A DNA stretch of 64,000 nucleotides from the NCBI GenBank assembly GCA_910575625.1, contig CAJTFD010000005.1, forward strand, positions 131,229 through 195,228, in the 5' to 3' direction. The notes under the pieces are model-generated. The model did not search any database, was not told the DNA's origin, and saw only the letters and a program-made list of their open reading frames with translations. The DNA comes from Clostridia bacterium. Lineage in GTDB: Bacteria > Bacillota > Clostridia > Lachnospirales > Lachnospiraceae. Both the position numbers and the translations under genes were made by a program. The stretch's first letter is position 1. Each line of letters opens with the position of its first letter. Positions 8,822 through 16,589 of the stretch are shown one piece after another.

Positions 8822-9346
8822 GTGGATCAGAAGAAAATAGGACAGTTCTTAAGAAGACTGCGAAGGGAAAAGACTCTCACACAGGAGCAGCTGGCTGAGG
8901 TCTTTGGGGTGTCGAACCGGAGTATCTCCCGGTGGGAGAACGGGGCCACCATGCCGGATCTTGACCTGCTCATCGAGATTGCCAGATATTTTGAGGTGGA
9001 GATCGGGGAGATCCTGGATGGAGAGCGAAAGGAGGAGCGTATGGATAAAAAAGAAGAGGAAACTTTGTTGAAGGTTGCGGATTACAGCAACGCGGAGAAG
9101 ATCATTTTTTCAAAGAGGCTCTGCATGATGTTCATCGCCGGGCTGGCCGCGTTTGGTATCTATATGGTCATTGATATCCGGGGGCTTATGGAGATCCCGT
9201 TTTATGAAAATGTCGCCAGTTTTATGCTGGGCCTGGTGTTCGGGGATCTGCTGCTGGGCGCGCTGTATTCCAGCCGCTATATGTCAAAGATCCGGGCGTT
9301 TAAAATGCGGTTGTTAAAACGGAAAAAAGAACGGGCATCCTCATGA
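8822..9346 (+). CDS. XRE-family regulator with C-terminal membrane segments
   Basis: A 174-residue protein. Residues about 7-60 form a Cro/CI helix-turn-helix (LTQEQLAEVFGVSNRSISRW then ENG). A charged linker follows, and two hydrophobic segments near the C-terminus (MFIAGLAAFGIYMVI and ASFMLGLVFGDLLLGAL) suggest membrane anchoring. Start GTG 8822 follows AAAGGAGG; the longer frame from 8732 has no such site. Membrane-attached XRE regulators of this form are common in Clostridia, but the target and signal are unknown. Its 3' end overlaps a terminator hairpin. Confidence 0.8.
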   Translation: MDQKKIGQFLRRLRREKTLTQEQLAEVFGVSNRSISRWENGATMPDLDLLIEIARYFEVEIGEILDGERKEERMDKKEEETLLKVADYSNAEKIIFSKRLCMMFIAGLAAFGIYMVIDIRGLMEIPFYENVASFMLGLVFGDLLLGALYSSRYMSKIRAFKMRLLKRKKERASS

Positions 9347-9357
9347 TCAGGATGCCC
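9333..9357 (-). terminator. terminator of the minus-strand Hsp20 operon, overlapping the XRE gene end
   Basis: GGGCATCCT/AGGATGCCC inverted repeat with a short loop. On the minus strand it is followed by GTTCTTTTTT. It may serve both convergent transcripts. Confidence 0.7.
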
Positions 9358-9378
9358 AAAGAAGGGAGCGTCCGCTGC

Positions 9379-9570
9379 TTATTTTTTGGACGTATCACCA
9401 GGTTTTGTGGCTTTTTCCGGCACGGCCTCGAAGTCGAAGACCTCCCGGTAGGCGTTCCACTCCCTGTCGTCCTCCGCCAGGGACGGGATCAGGCCGGTGC
9501 ACTCGGTGCAGGCGTTGGTGTTGAGATACGAATCGTAAAATACGTGAAATGGATTTTCCTTATCTTCCAT
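9379..9570 (-). CDS. small hypothetical protein with CTECTG motif
   Basis: A 63-residue acidic protein with a Cys-Thr-Glu-Cys pair in its middle (NACTECTGLIPSL). The pair could bind metal or form a disulfide. AAAGGA lies about 11 bases before ATG 9570. It is the last gene of the Hsp20-SGNH unit, separated from the SGNH gene by a hairpin at 9593-9624. No family recognised. Confidence 0.55.
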   Translation of the reverse strand: MEDKENPFHVFYDSYLNTNACTECTGLIPSLAEDDREWNAYREVFDFEAVPEKATKPGDTSKK

Positions 9571-9592
9571 GGCGCGTCATTCCTTTCATCTG

Positions 9593-9624
9593 TGATAGCC
9601 CGCCGGGAAAATGGCAGGCTATCA
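9593..9624. other. intercistronic hairpin
   Basis: TGATAGCC pairs with GGCTATCA around a loop containing GCCGGGAAAATGGC. No T-run follows on either strand, so it is more likely an RNA processing or stability element than a terminator. Confidence 0.5.
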
Positions 9625-9647
9625 TAGTATGCGGTATGGGAAGAAAT

Positions 9648-10262
9648 TTATGCGGAAATCTCATTGTTTATGCACCGGGCCAGACGCTGCGCGACGATCG
9701 CGTGCCCCGCCCGGGTCAGATGGATCCCGTCCGTGGTGATCGCCGCAAAACCCAGCCGCCGGGCTTCTTGGTTTAAAAGGTCATGGAGCGGCAGGAAGGC
9801 GCAGCTGAAGATATCTGCCAGCTCCCGGATATGCTCGGAGAGTTCTTTTACAAGGGGGATCCATGTGGCAAATTCTTCCGGGTGGGGGAAGACGAAAGGT
9901 TCCAGGAGGATGATCCCTGCCCGGGTCTGCTCTGCGATCTTCTTTAGCAGCGCGGTGTGATCCAGGACAGCATCTGCGAGCATCTTTTTTTGCTGGGTGG
10001 GACTGCGGTCTGTGTTCATCATCAGGCCGATGTTATTGATCCCAGCCTGGATCGTCACAAGGTCTGTTTTTAAGTCGATGCGATCTGCCTGTATATTTTG
10101 CAGGATCCTGGATATCGTAAAACCATCCATCCCTTTGTTGCGGATCTCAAAGTCTTTCAGTAAGGGGGGCAGCATGGATACATAGCCTTCGCCCAGCGGG
10201 CCGGAGCCGAACAGCCGATCCGCGCAGGTGATGCTGTCCCCCAGGCATAGGAGGTGTCTCAT
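9648..10262 (-). CDS. SGNH/GDSL-type esterase or lipase
   Basis: A 204-residue cytoplasmic hydrolase of the SGNH fold. Block I is CLGDSITCADR with Ser10 as nucleophile. The block II Gly lies in NKGMDGFT, block III is GINN, and block V is DGIHLT with the Asp and His of the triad. No signal peptide. It starts 3 bases after the hsp20 stop, so it is translated from the CIRCE-controlled transcript. The natural substrate (acyl ester, thioester or acetylated sugar) is unknown. Confidence 0.85.
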   Translation of the reverse strand: MRHLLCLGDSITCADRLFGSGPLGEGYVSMLPPLLKDFEIRNKGMDGFTISRILQNIQADRIDLKTDLVTIQAGINNIGLMMNTDRSPTQQKKMLADAVLDHTALLKKIAEQTRAGIILLEPFVFPHPEEFATWIPLVKELSEHIRELADIFSCAFLPLHDLLNQEARRLGFAAITTDGIHLTRAGHAIVAQRLARCINNEISA

Positions 10263-10265
10263 CGA

Positions 10266-10691
10266 TCACTGGATCGTGATATATTTCGGTTTTTCTTCGA
10301 TGGCTTTCGGCGCTTCCTTTGGGATGCTCAGGCGCAAAATCCCATTGTCAAAACCGGCCTGGATATCGTCCTGGGTGATCCCCTCGCCCACATAAAAGCT
10401 GCGTTTGCAGGTGCCGGAGAAACGCTCGCGTCTTAAGTAATTGCCTTTTGCGTCGGTCTCATCTTTTTTCTCATCTCTTGTGGCTGTGACGGTCAGGTAG
10501 CCATCTTTTAACTCGGCATGGATATCCTCTTTATGGAAGCCAGGCAGCTCGATGTCCAGCAGGTATTTGTCGCCGGACTCCTGGATGTCTGTTTTCATCA
10601 GGGAAGTATCGCTCCGGTTGAAAGTGGTGGAGAAAAACGGGTCTTTGAAAAGTTCATCGAAAAGTCCATAATTTCTATTTGTTAACATCAT
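10266..10691 (-). CDS. Hsp20/alpha-crystallin family small heat-shock protein
   Basis: A 141-residue ATP-independent holdase chaperone. The alpha-crystallin domain covers about residues 33-130, with LPGFHKEDIHAELKDGYLTV and the conserved GILRLSIPK near its end. A short C-terminal extension (YITIQ) carries an I-x-I-like motif. An AGGAGG site lies upstream. A HrcA operator and a promoter stand directly before the gene. First gene of an operon with an SGNH hydrolase. Confidence 0.93.
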   Translation of the reverse strand: MMLTNRNYGLFDELFKDPFFSTTFNRSDTSLMKTDIQESGDKYLLDIELPGFHKEDIHAELKDGYLTVTATRDEKKDETDAKGNYLRRERFSGTCKRSFYVGEGITQDDIQAGFDNGILRLSIPKEAPKAIEEKPKYITIQ

Positions 10692-10736
10692 AAAGCATAC
10701 CTCCTTAAAAGCTGTGGTTGTTTTTGTTATAGCTGT

Positions 10737-10766
10737 ACTATATCACGCATTGTTAGCACTGTCAAG
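10737..10766 (-). promoter_or_regulatory. promoter of hsp20, overlapping CIRCE
   Basis: On the minus strand TTGACA (10766-10761) and TATAGT (10742-10737) are spaced by 17 bases. The -35 box lies within the CIRCE element. Confidence 0.8.
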
Positions 10767-10779
10767 GGGTGAGTGCTAA
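10753..10779. promoter_or_regulatory. CIRCE element (HrcA operator)
   Basis: TTAGCACTG, a 9-base spacer, then GAGTGCTAA. One mismatch to the classical TTAGCACTC-N9-GAGTGCTAA operator. It overlaps the -35 box, so HrcA binding would block transcription. Confidence 0.9.
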
Positions 10780-10847
10780 TTTTTTTTAAAAATTTAAGTG
10801 ACATAGATGATCCCCCTCTGAGTGCGGCGCGTTCCGGTTTTCTTTTT

Positions 10848-11480
10848 CTAATCCCATGTTTTCCTCAAATCCTTGACTTTTCCGCCATTCTCCCTGATCA
10901 TCTGACGCCATCCTAATTGCGCCGCCATTTTATATAAAAAACGCGGAAATGCAACAGACACATAATTATCTTCTCGCACTTCCTTCTTTAGGATACTATC
11001 CGAAAGTTCTGCTAATGCTTTCTCGATCGGCGCTCTCGGTCCATGTCCGGATTCCAGTTTCGGCATCATTGCCAGTCCCCCTCCGCCACCGACACCAATA
11101 CCGCCACTCCAAATAAACCCTGTCTTTAAACACCAATTCTGTAAAATCTTTAGTGCAGATCCAGCTTGTATCCCTTCGTAAAAACCACAATTCACAATAC
11201 CATAAATATGTATTTGAGGATTATGTATGTGTGTTTCTTCTAACTGGATCAAGCAGGACAGCAAGTGTCCCGGGATCCCATCCACATAGAGAGGGTATGA
11301 AAATACCCATGCCTCTGTTTTCGCCAATTCTCCAACTACTTCTTTTGAGATCGCAGGCGAATGAAATCCAAAATTTACAACTTCTGCATTTTCTCCCAAG
11401 CATCCCGTCAGATCTTCTAAGAGTATACTGCTAACACTGTTCTTTAACTTTGGACTTCCATTGATCAACGAAATCCTCAT
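10848..11480 (-). CDS. flavodoxin-fold NAD(P)H-dependent oxidoreductase-like protein
   Basis: A 210-residue protein opening with MRISLINGSPKLKNSVSS, the phosphate-binding loop of NADPH-dependent FMN reductases and flavodoxin-like quinone reductases. YPLYVDGIPG fits the flavin-ring loop. The middle has an unusual glycine-rich stretch (GGIGVGGGGG). Its ATG overlaps the stop of the upstream flavodoxin-family gene (ATGA), so both are made together. Redox partner and substrate unknown. Confidence 0.7.
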   Translation of the reverse strand: MRISLINGSPKLKNSVSSILLEDLTGCLGENAEVVNFGFHSPAISKEVVGELAKTEAWVFSYPLYVDGIPGHLLSCLIQLEETHIHNPQIHIYGIVNCGFYEGIQAGSALKILQNWCLKTGFIWSGGIGVGGGGGLAMMPKLESGHGPRAPIEKALAELSDSILKKEVREDNYVSVAFPRFLYKMAAQLGWRQMIRENGGKVKDLRKTWD

Positions 11481-11965
11481 AAAACAACCTCCTCCAATCC
11501 TTCTGCTGATCTATAGAAGTAAACGCCCTTTACCAAACCATCATAATTATCTGCGTTTGCTTGCAGCAATCCTCTGGCTGTTTCTTTTTCCATATCTGTG
11601 ATATTTTCGCCATAGAGGTGTAAGGACAATGTAATAACGTTTTTATATCTCCGTTTATGGTGCATCTCTCCTTTTCGGATGACAAAATCTGGATGGATGT
11701 ATGAAATCGCACGGTCCTGCACCATTTTCACAAATGGACTTACACTGCCGTAATAACAGCGGCTGACAAAGATCAATTCCGTACATTTGCCCATGCTTAC
11801 TCCTGTTTCCTCGTAACCATCATGAAGTACACATTTGCCCGGCGTTTTTACCCAACATCCAAAACAGCCAATACAGTGACGGATATTTCCATTAGGCTTA
11901 ATAACCTTATGTTCTCCTTTTATCAGAATATTAAAATCTTCAATATCTGTTATGATAAGTTTCAT
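11477..11965 (-). CDS. flavodoxin family protein with cysteine motif
   Basis: A 162-residue protein with the motif CIGCFGCWVKTPGKCV, typical of iron-sulfur flavoprotein-like or FMN-reductase family proteins in anaerobes. It is followed by a flavin-binding region (LIFVSRCYYGSVSPFVK). ATG 11965 is preferred over ATG 11971 because AAAGGAG lies 9 bases before it. It is coupled by a 4-base overlap to the next oxidoreductase. The pair may form a small electron-transfer or detoxification unit. Confidence 0.65.
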   Translation of the reverse strand: MKLIITDIEDFNILIKGEHKVIKPNGNIRHCIGCFGCWVKTPGKCVLHDGYEETGVSMGKCTELIFVSRCYYGSVSPFVKMVQDRAISYIHPDFVIRKGEMHHKRRYKNVITLSLHLYGENITDMEKETARGLLQANADNYDGLVKGVYFYRSAEGLEEVVL

Positions 11966-12357
11966 TATCATTTACTCCTTTAACTTCCTGGTCGTGTCTG
12001 ATCTTGGATCAACAGTTCCTATTATATGATCTCAAAATCCAAAATGCAATAGTTTTGCAACATTATCCCTGTTCTGTCTGTCTTTCCCGTTCCGGCTGCT
12101 TTTCTGTCTGTCAAGATAAATATGGACGAAGACGTTGATCAGATGGCTCTATCCGTCATAAGGATCGCCGACAGATAGGTGTAGTGAAATACCCTGCATT
12201 TATCTTAAAAATAATGTCTTGACTTTATGAGTACAATGTGTTATCTTAAGTTTAACGTACAAAATGTTATCATAAAAAGGAGGTGAGTGCTTTACCGGCA
12301 GGAGCCGCAGCATATAGCCATGACTAAATATGTACTCATAAAGGGGAGGTGGATATT
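11966..12357. other. intergenic region with blaI promoter and possible coding remnant
   Basis: Between divergent flavodoxin and blaI genes. At 12122-12178 there is a short frame (MDEDVDQMALSVIRIADR then stop) that reads on as GVVKYPAFILK in another frame, possibly debris of a lost gene. Two similar boxes (GTACAATGTGTTATC at 12231 and GTACAAAATGTTATC near 12258) lie around the promoter and could be BlaI-type operator half-sites. Confidence 0.35.
12219..12247 (+). promoter_or_regulatory. promoter of blaI-M56 operon
   Basis: TTGACT (12219-12224) and TATCTT (12242-12247) with a 17-base spacer that contains GTACAATGTG. A second GTACAAAATGTTATC follows downstream, so repressor binding could cover the promoter. 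Confidence 0.55.
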
Positions 12358-12738
12358 TTGCAACAGGTATCAGATTATGAATTAGAACTGTTAAAGATCA
12401 TATGGGCAGGCAATGGCGCTCAGGCAATGTATGCAGAGATCATGGATGCTTTAGAAAAAAAGGGACTGTCCCGGACAAAAAATACGGTCATCACGCTGCT
12501 CTCAAGATTGGTAAATAAAGGATTTCTAAAAGTGCAAAAAATCGGCCGCAGAAATCAATACATAGCGATCGTATCAGAAGAACAGTACAGGGAGGCGCAG
12601 ACGCAGAGTCTGCTTGACAGTGTTTATGAGGGAGATGCCAAAGGGCTTGTTTGTACCTTGATCCAGGGATCAATGCTCTCCCCAGAAGAATATGAAGAAT
12701 TAAAAATGTATTGGGAGGCGGGAAAAGATAAAAAATGA
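12358..12738 (+). CDS. BlaI/MecI/CopY family transcriptional repressor
   Basis: A 126-residue winged-helix repressor. The DNA-binding domain covers about residues 1-75 (ELELLKIIWAGNGAQAMYAE and SRTKNTVITLLSRLVNKGFL), with a C-terminal dimerisation and cleavage region. TTG 12358 is chosen because GGGGAGG ends 8 bases upstream; GTG 12349 lies within that site. It overlaps the M56 peptidase gene by ATGA. In this family the partner peptidase inactivates the repressor after sensing cell-wall stress. Confidence 0.88.
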   Translation: MQQVSDYELELLKIIWAGNGAQAMYAEIMDALEKKGLSRTKNTVITLLSRLVNKGFLKVQKIGRRNQYIAIVSEEQYREAQTQSLLDSVYEGDAKGLVCTLIQGSMLSPEEYEELKMYWEAGKDKK

Positions 12739-14369
12739 ACGAAGTGTTAGCAGTCATTTTATCAATGTCACTGTCCGGTGGAATTGTGATCATCATACTG
12801 TATCTTGTATTACTGTTGTTTAGGAAAAAACTCTGCAGACAATGGCAGTACTATATCTGGCTGATAGCCATTATCCGGCTCTTACTTCCCTTTGCACCAC
12901 AACAAAATCTGATGAATGAGCTGTTCCAGTCTACAAAGATGCCAGGCAGCGGCATAGAAAATCCTTCCTTGGAAGGATTTCAGGATAAACAAACGCTAAC
13001 GGAAGACTTCAAGATAAATGTTATCCAGTCGGAAAATACAGAAAATGAGGCAGGAAAACAGTATGTCTTATCAGATCTTGTCCAGCAATATTTATGGCTT
13101 ATCTGGTTTTTGCCCGCAATCATTCTATTTACAAGGAAAATAATAACATACAAAAAAAATCTGCAATATATCCGTGCGGGGAGTAAAGAGGTACAAGATA
13201 TTGTTTTGCTAGAAGAATTTGATAAATTGTTGGAGAAAGATCATGTCAAGCGCAGGATGACGCTTTCTGTAAACAACATGATAATGTCTCCTATTATGGT
13301 CGGTCTATTCAATCCTTGTATCATCCTTTCCACAACCCAAATGACGGTCTTGGAGTTTCAGCATACTATTTCACATGAACTGGTACATCATAGAAGGAGA
13401 GATATCCTGTATAAATGGCTGACACAGCTTGCTGTCTGCATACATTGGTTTAATCCTCTTTTGTACATGATGGAGCGGAGCATAAACAGGGCTTGTGAAC
13501 TTTCTTGTGATGAAGCGGTCATATGGGACTTAGATGAGCGGGGGCGATATGCCTATGGCGATACTTTATTGCGGGCGGCAGGAAGAAACGTAAAACGCAG
13601 ATCACCTGTATCACCTATCGCATTTAACGATAGCAAGATAAAATTAAAAGAAAGGTTGGATGCAATTATGGATTTCAAAAAAATGTCAAAAGCAACTTAC
13701 ATAACAATGGTTTCTTTAGCAATACTATTGTTTGTTTGCTCATCTTATGTGGGAGTATATGCAGCGCCAAAACAAAATGTCGCCGTAACAGACACATCTA
13801 AAACAAAAACAACAGCTTCTGCTCCTGCACAGGCGCCCCATTCTGTTTTATATAAAAATGGAGAATACTTCATTCTTTTTGATAATGCAGAAAAAGATGA
13901 TATACCCAGTTCAACCGGACCAGACTATGGGGTGACTTTTGGCGCCGTATGGCCGGATACCTATGTTAGTTTTAACAGCTATTACGTCACCAAAAAACTC
14001 AGCAGCAAGATCGAAAAAGAATGCAGGCATATGAAAAATAAGGGATGGCTTACAGAAAAAGAAGCCAATGCGATCATTGATGTGGCACTTAAAGTACAGC
14101 AGGGCGATACGAACAGCTTTAAAACAGACAAAGAAGAAACGGAATACAGCAAGTGGGATATTACGATAAAAAATGGCATTTATTATTATAAAAATAAGCG
14201 CATCCGCATCCTTATGGATACAAGAAAAGACCGTTCCTTTAAAAATTTCAGCTATAATAAGAAAGGAAAAGTGGATTTAAAGGTTATAAGAAACAGCAAT
14301 AATAAAATTACCAAGGTCAAATATCTGTCGGAGAAAAAAGCACAAGAAATTTTGGACGATCTAAAATAG
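12735..14369 (+). CDS. M56 family metallopeptidase antirepressor (BlaR1-like) with unusual C-terminal domain
   Basis: A 544-residue membrane protein. Hydrophobic segments lie at about residues 5-28, 34-55, 115-135 and 310-335. The zinc site is HELVHH near residue 214 with ELSCDEAVIWD downstream as the third ligand region. In BlaR1 and MecR1 the C-terminus is a penicillin-binding sensor; here the roughly 200 extracellular residues are lysine-rich and show no SxxK/KTG set. The signal sensed is therefore probably not a beta-lactam. Coupled to the blaI-type repressor gene. No obvious effector gene follows. Confidence 0.85.
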   Translation: MNEVLAVILSMSLSGGIVIIILYLVLLLFRKKLCRQWQYYIWLIAIIRLLLPFAPQQNLMNELFQSTKMPGSGIENPSLEGFQDKQTLTEDFKINVIQSENTENEAGKQYVLSDLVQQYLWLIWFLPAIILFTRKIITYKKNLQYIRAGSKEVQDIVLLEEFDKLLEKDHVKRRMTLSVNNMIMSPIMVGLFNPCIILSTTQMTVLEFQHTISHELVHHRRRDILYKWLTQLAVCIHWFNPLLYMMERSINRACELSCDEAVIWDLDERGRYAYGDTLLRAAGRNVKRRSPVSPIAFNDSKIKLKERLDAIMDFKKMSKATYITMVSLAILLFVCSSYVGVYAAPKQNVAVTDTSKTKTTASAPAQAPHSVLYKNGEYFILFDNAEKDDIPSSTGPDYGVTFGAVWPDTYVSFNSYYVTKKLSSKIEKECRHMKNKGWLTEKEANAIIDVALKVQQGDTNSFKTDKEETEYSKWDITIKNGIYYYKNKRIRILMDTRKDRSFKNFSYNKKGKVDLKVIRNSNNKITKVKYLSEKKAQEILDDLK

Positions 14370-14505
14370 ATGATCCGCTTTTGTCTTTTATATTTATACT
14401 GTCGTTTGATACTTTTATAGTGAATAATAAATAGGGAAAACACTGTATACCGGCCGCGTCGGAAGCGCGTGTGGCAGACTGACACACATACCTCACATAC
14501 CAAAA

Positions 14506-14540
14506 GGCACAGAAATCCCCGTTATAGTTCCTTCTGTGCC
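14506..14540 (-). terminator. terminator after the DUF1638 gene
   Basis: GGCACAGAA pairs with TTCTGTGCC around a 17-base loop. On the minus strand the stem is followed by TTTT. Confidence 0.65.
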
Positions 14541-14549
14541 TCCTTGGTT

Positions 14550-15209
14550 CTATTCAAAAAAGTCCGCATGACGGATCAGATGTCCCGGCTCCGCCACCAG
14601 GAACTGTTCATCCCACTGTCCGCCCACCAGTTTTTCCAGCAGATGATTACTGCCCTCCACATAATCCAGTGCAGCATCCATCAGATCCGCATTTTTCTGT
14701 GCCTTTATAGCATATTCCTCCGAATAACAGTCATTCAGCCCTGTATCTACGATATCCAGATAGCCATAATTCCCAAAAAACATCCGATACAATTCTTCAG
14801 CGTCAAACCCCTGATACTCCTCCGGGATATCCGTAAACAATCTCTCCATATCAAAATCATCCGGATCCACCTCCACCATATACATATGCCCCATCTGTTT
14901 CAGATTCGGCACATATGCATCCGTTTTCTGGAGCAGTAAAGATACACAATCATCCACCCGCGGGATCACGGTCTTCCGCGAAAAAACCACATGATCCCAG
15001 GAGCCGCCGCAAAACCCCATGGCGACCAGCACCGTATCCACTGTCTTTGGCATCCCCGCCTCCTCCTCGATGATCTTCTGTTTCATAACCTTTGGATCCG
15101 CATGATATTTACGGTCTATGTAGATGACCGGATAGTCCGTGCCCTGTTTCGCCTGCGCCGCTTCCACGTATGCCTGCAGCGAACTGCAGGATAAGATCAC
15201 CGTCCCCAT
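14550..15209 (-). CDS. DUF1638 family protein
   Basis: A 219-residue cytoplasmic protein recognised as DUF1638 by VILSCSSLQAYVEAAQ, VLVAMGFCGGSWDHV and PRVDDCVSLLL. It has a conserved Cys/Asp-rich core. I recall members near corrinoid methyltransferase genes, which is suggestive here because MttB-family genes lie 4 kb away; this is inference. ATG 15209 follows GAAGGAGG; the frame from 15236 lacks a site and overlaps DUF3786. Second gene of an operon with DUF3786. Confidence 0.75.
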   Translation of the reverse strand: MGTVILSCSSLQAYVEAAQAKQGTDYPVIYIDRKYHADPKVMKQKIIEEEAGMPKTVDTVLVAMGFCGGSWDHVVFSRKTVIPRVDDCVSLLLQKTDAYVPNLKQMGHMYMVEVDPDDFDMERLFTDIPEEYQGFDAEELYRMFFGNYGYLDIVDTGLNDCYSEEYAIKAQKNADLMDAALDYVEGSNHLLEKLVGGQWDEQFLVAEPGHLIRHADFFE

Positions 15210-15223
15210 GTCTCTGCCTCCTT

Positions 15224-15850
15224 CTATTCCATACATTCCTTCAGCCTTCTCAACACATGCCCCAGCATAAAATGGATCGTCTCATAATGCATAAAACCGA
15301 TCATATTTTCATCCACCATGAACTTCAGGACCGCTGAAAATTCCTCGTCCGCATCCCAGAATTGGAGGATGATCGGCAGGAATCCGAAGACATGGATCTT
15401 TGCCGCCACGTCGCCTTTGAACTCTGTTTTTTCGCCCAACTTTGCACAGGCCGCCTCCAGCTGCTCTGTCTTCCCCGCAAAAAGATCTGCCGCCGCCTGA
15501 TAAAGACCGTCCCCGATCTTGGAAGACTGGACCACCCCTTTTAACGTATTTACCGGACAGAAATTGCCTGACAGCACACATGTGTCCTTGGAATAACAGA
15601 GCACATCGTAAATGGTCATCGCTTCATTGTAGTCCGCCTCCGCCGCCGTGGCAAAGCCGTCCTCTGACCACTCCACCGCGCCCGTTTTCCTGTCGATCCG
15701 ATAATCCCTCCCCACAAACCGGATATAGATAAAATCCCCGTCAGCGGGCAGCGAGAATTTCCGGATCATCTTCTCCTGGTCGTATTTTACAAACTCACCG
15801 CTCATCTGTTTCTTCATGATCTCATAATTTGAAATACGCGTGATCCCCAT
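15224..15850 (-). CDS. DUF3786 family protein
   Basis: A 208-residue soluble protein with the DUF3786 core FLPIILQFWDADEEFSAVLK and a following Asp-x-Asn...His-x-Glu pattern. Function unknown. A paralogue lies at 46738. GAGG sits 8 bases before ATG 15850 and a second AAAGGAG abuts it. A palindromic MarR-type box lies 54 bases upstream, matching one at the marR promoter, so the DUF3786-DUF1638 unit is probably controlled by the adjacent MarR protein. Confidence 0.75.
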   Translation of the reverse strand: MGITRISNYEIMKKQMSGEFVKYDQEKMIRKFSLPADGDFIYIRFVGRDYRIDRKTGAVEWSEDGFATAAEADYNEAMTIYDVLCYSKDTCVLSGNFCPVNTLKGVVQSSKIGDGLYQAAADLFAGKTEQLEAACAKLGEKTEFKGDVAAKIHVFGFLPIILQFWDADEEFSAVLKFMVDENMIGFMHYETIHFMLGHVLRRLKECME

Positions 15851-15903
15851 CTCCTTTACCTCTTCCCCTCAACATCGTTTTTATGATCTTTTTGAAATCC
15901 TAT

Positions 15904-15917
15904 CGTGTACATACACG
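15904..15917. promoter_or_regulatory. MarR-type operator upstream of DUF3786
   Basis: CGTGTA-CA-TACACG palindrome inside ATCGTGTACATACACG. It matches the box in the marR promoter at 16391 (shared ATCGTGTAyATACAC). Confidence 0.65.
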
Positions 15918-15940
15918 TTATGATCCAAAAATAAACCGGT

Positions 15941-16372
15941 TCAGCCCAAACGTTCCTTAAAAACATCGGTCAATCCTCTAAAATGCCCAAGCTGCTCAGG
16001 ACTAAACATGGATTCCAGGTCTGTCTGGGCCTTTTTCCACTGAGCCTCCGCCTTCAACAAAACCGCTTCCCCATGTTCCGAGAGGACGATCTGGCGGTTC
16101 CTTCCGCCCTCTCTGTGATCCTCGATCAGGGAATTGTGCTCCATCACCTTGAGGTTTCGCGAAAGGGACGTACGGTCCAGCCCCATCTCCCTGGAGAGCT
16201 CTGTCACCGAAACCGGCCCCAGCCCGCGGATGTATTCCAACGTGGAAAACTGCTGACTCGTCAGGCCCGCTTCCTTCAGATACTGATCGTAGATCCTGGT
16301 GACCTGGGCGGCAATATGTCTTATTTTTTTACAGTAACATTCCTCGGCATAGGAATCCGGTCCTTTTCGCAT
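15941..16372 (-). CDS. MarR family transcriptional regulator
   Basis: A 143-residue winged-helix dimeric regulator. The DNA-binding core is at about residues 45-100 (LTSQQFSTLEYIRGLGPVSV, ELSREMGLDRTSLSRNLKVM, then the wing DHREGGRNRQIVLSEHG). ATG 16372 is chosen over the 16705 frame because AAGGATGG lies upstream and the extra N-terminus would cross the promoter. The operator at 16391 suggests autoregulation. The ligand is unknown. Confidence 0.88.
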   Translation of the reverse strand: MRKGPDSYAEECYCKKIRHIAAQVTRIYDQYLKEAGLTSQQFSTLEYIRGLGPVSVTELSREMGLDRTSLSRNLKVMEHNSLIEDHREGGRNRQIVLSEHGEAVLLKAEAQWKKAQTDLESMFSPEQLGHFRGLTDVFKERLG

Positions 16373-16390
16373 GGTCTGTCCATCCTTATC

Positions 16391-16402
16391 GTGTATATAC
16401 AC
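16391..16402. promoter_or_regulatory. MarR-type operator at the marR promoter
   Basis: Perfect 12-base palindrome GTGTATATACAC, just downstream of the -10 box of marR. Confidence 0.7.
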
Positions 16403-16403
16403 T

Positions 16404-16431
16404 ATTTTACCATAAAATCCCGGATCGTCAA
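16404..16431 (-). promoter_or_regulatory. marR promoter
   Basis: On the minus strand TTGACG (16431-16426) and TAAAAT (16409-16404) with a 16-base spacer, followed at once by the palindromic operator. Confidence 0.6.
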
Positions 16432-16511
16432 GGCTCCTCAAATGCAGACAGAGACTATGTTGCCCATATGTTTTTGAGATGATAAAATAATGATAACTCC
16501 GGGAGGCATAT

Positions 16512-16589
16512 ATGACTGGACAGTCAAAACTTTTCATAGATAATAAGATAATAACAAAAAGGAGCATCAATGTTACGGAGAAAAGATAA
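16512..16589 (+). CDS. possible 25-codon leader peptide overlapping int
   Basis: ATG 16512 follows GGGAGG by 6 bases. The frame encodes MTGQSKLFIDNKIITKRSIN and five more residues, stopping at 16589, 20 bases inside int. It could couple translation to int or be the trace of a lost excisionase position. No homology recognised; may be chance. Confidence 0.3.
   Translation: MTGQSKLFIDNKIITKRSINVTEKR

Noticed and set aside
9594-9626. Terminator between the SGNH gene and the small gene at 9379
   Set aside because: The hairpin is real but no T-run follows on the minus strand, so read-through into the small gene is more likely.
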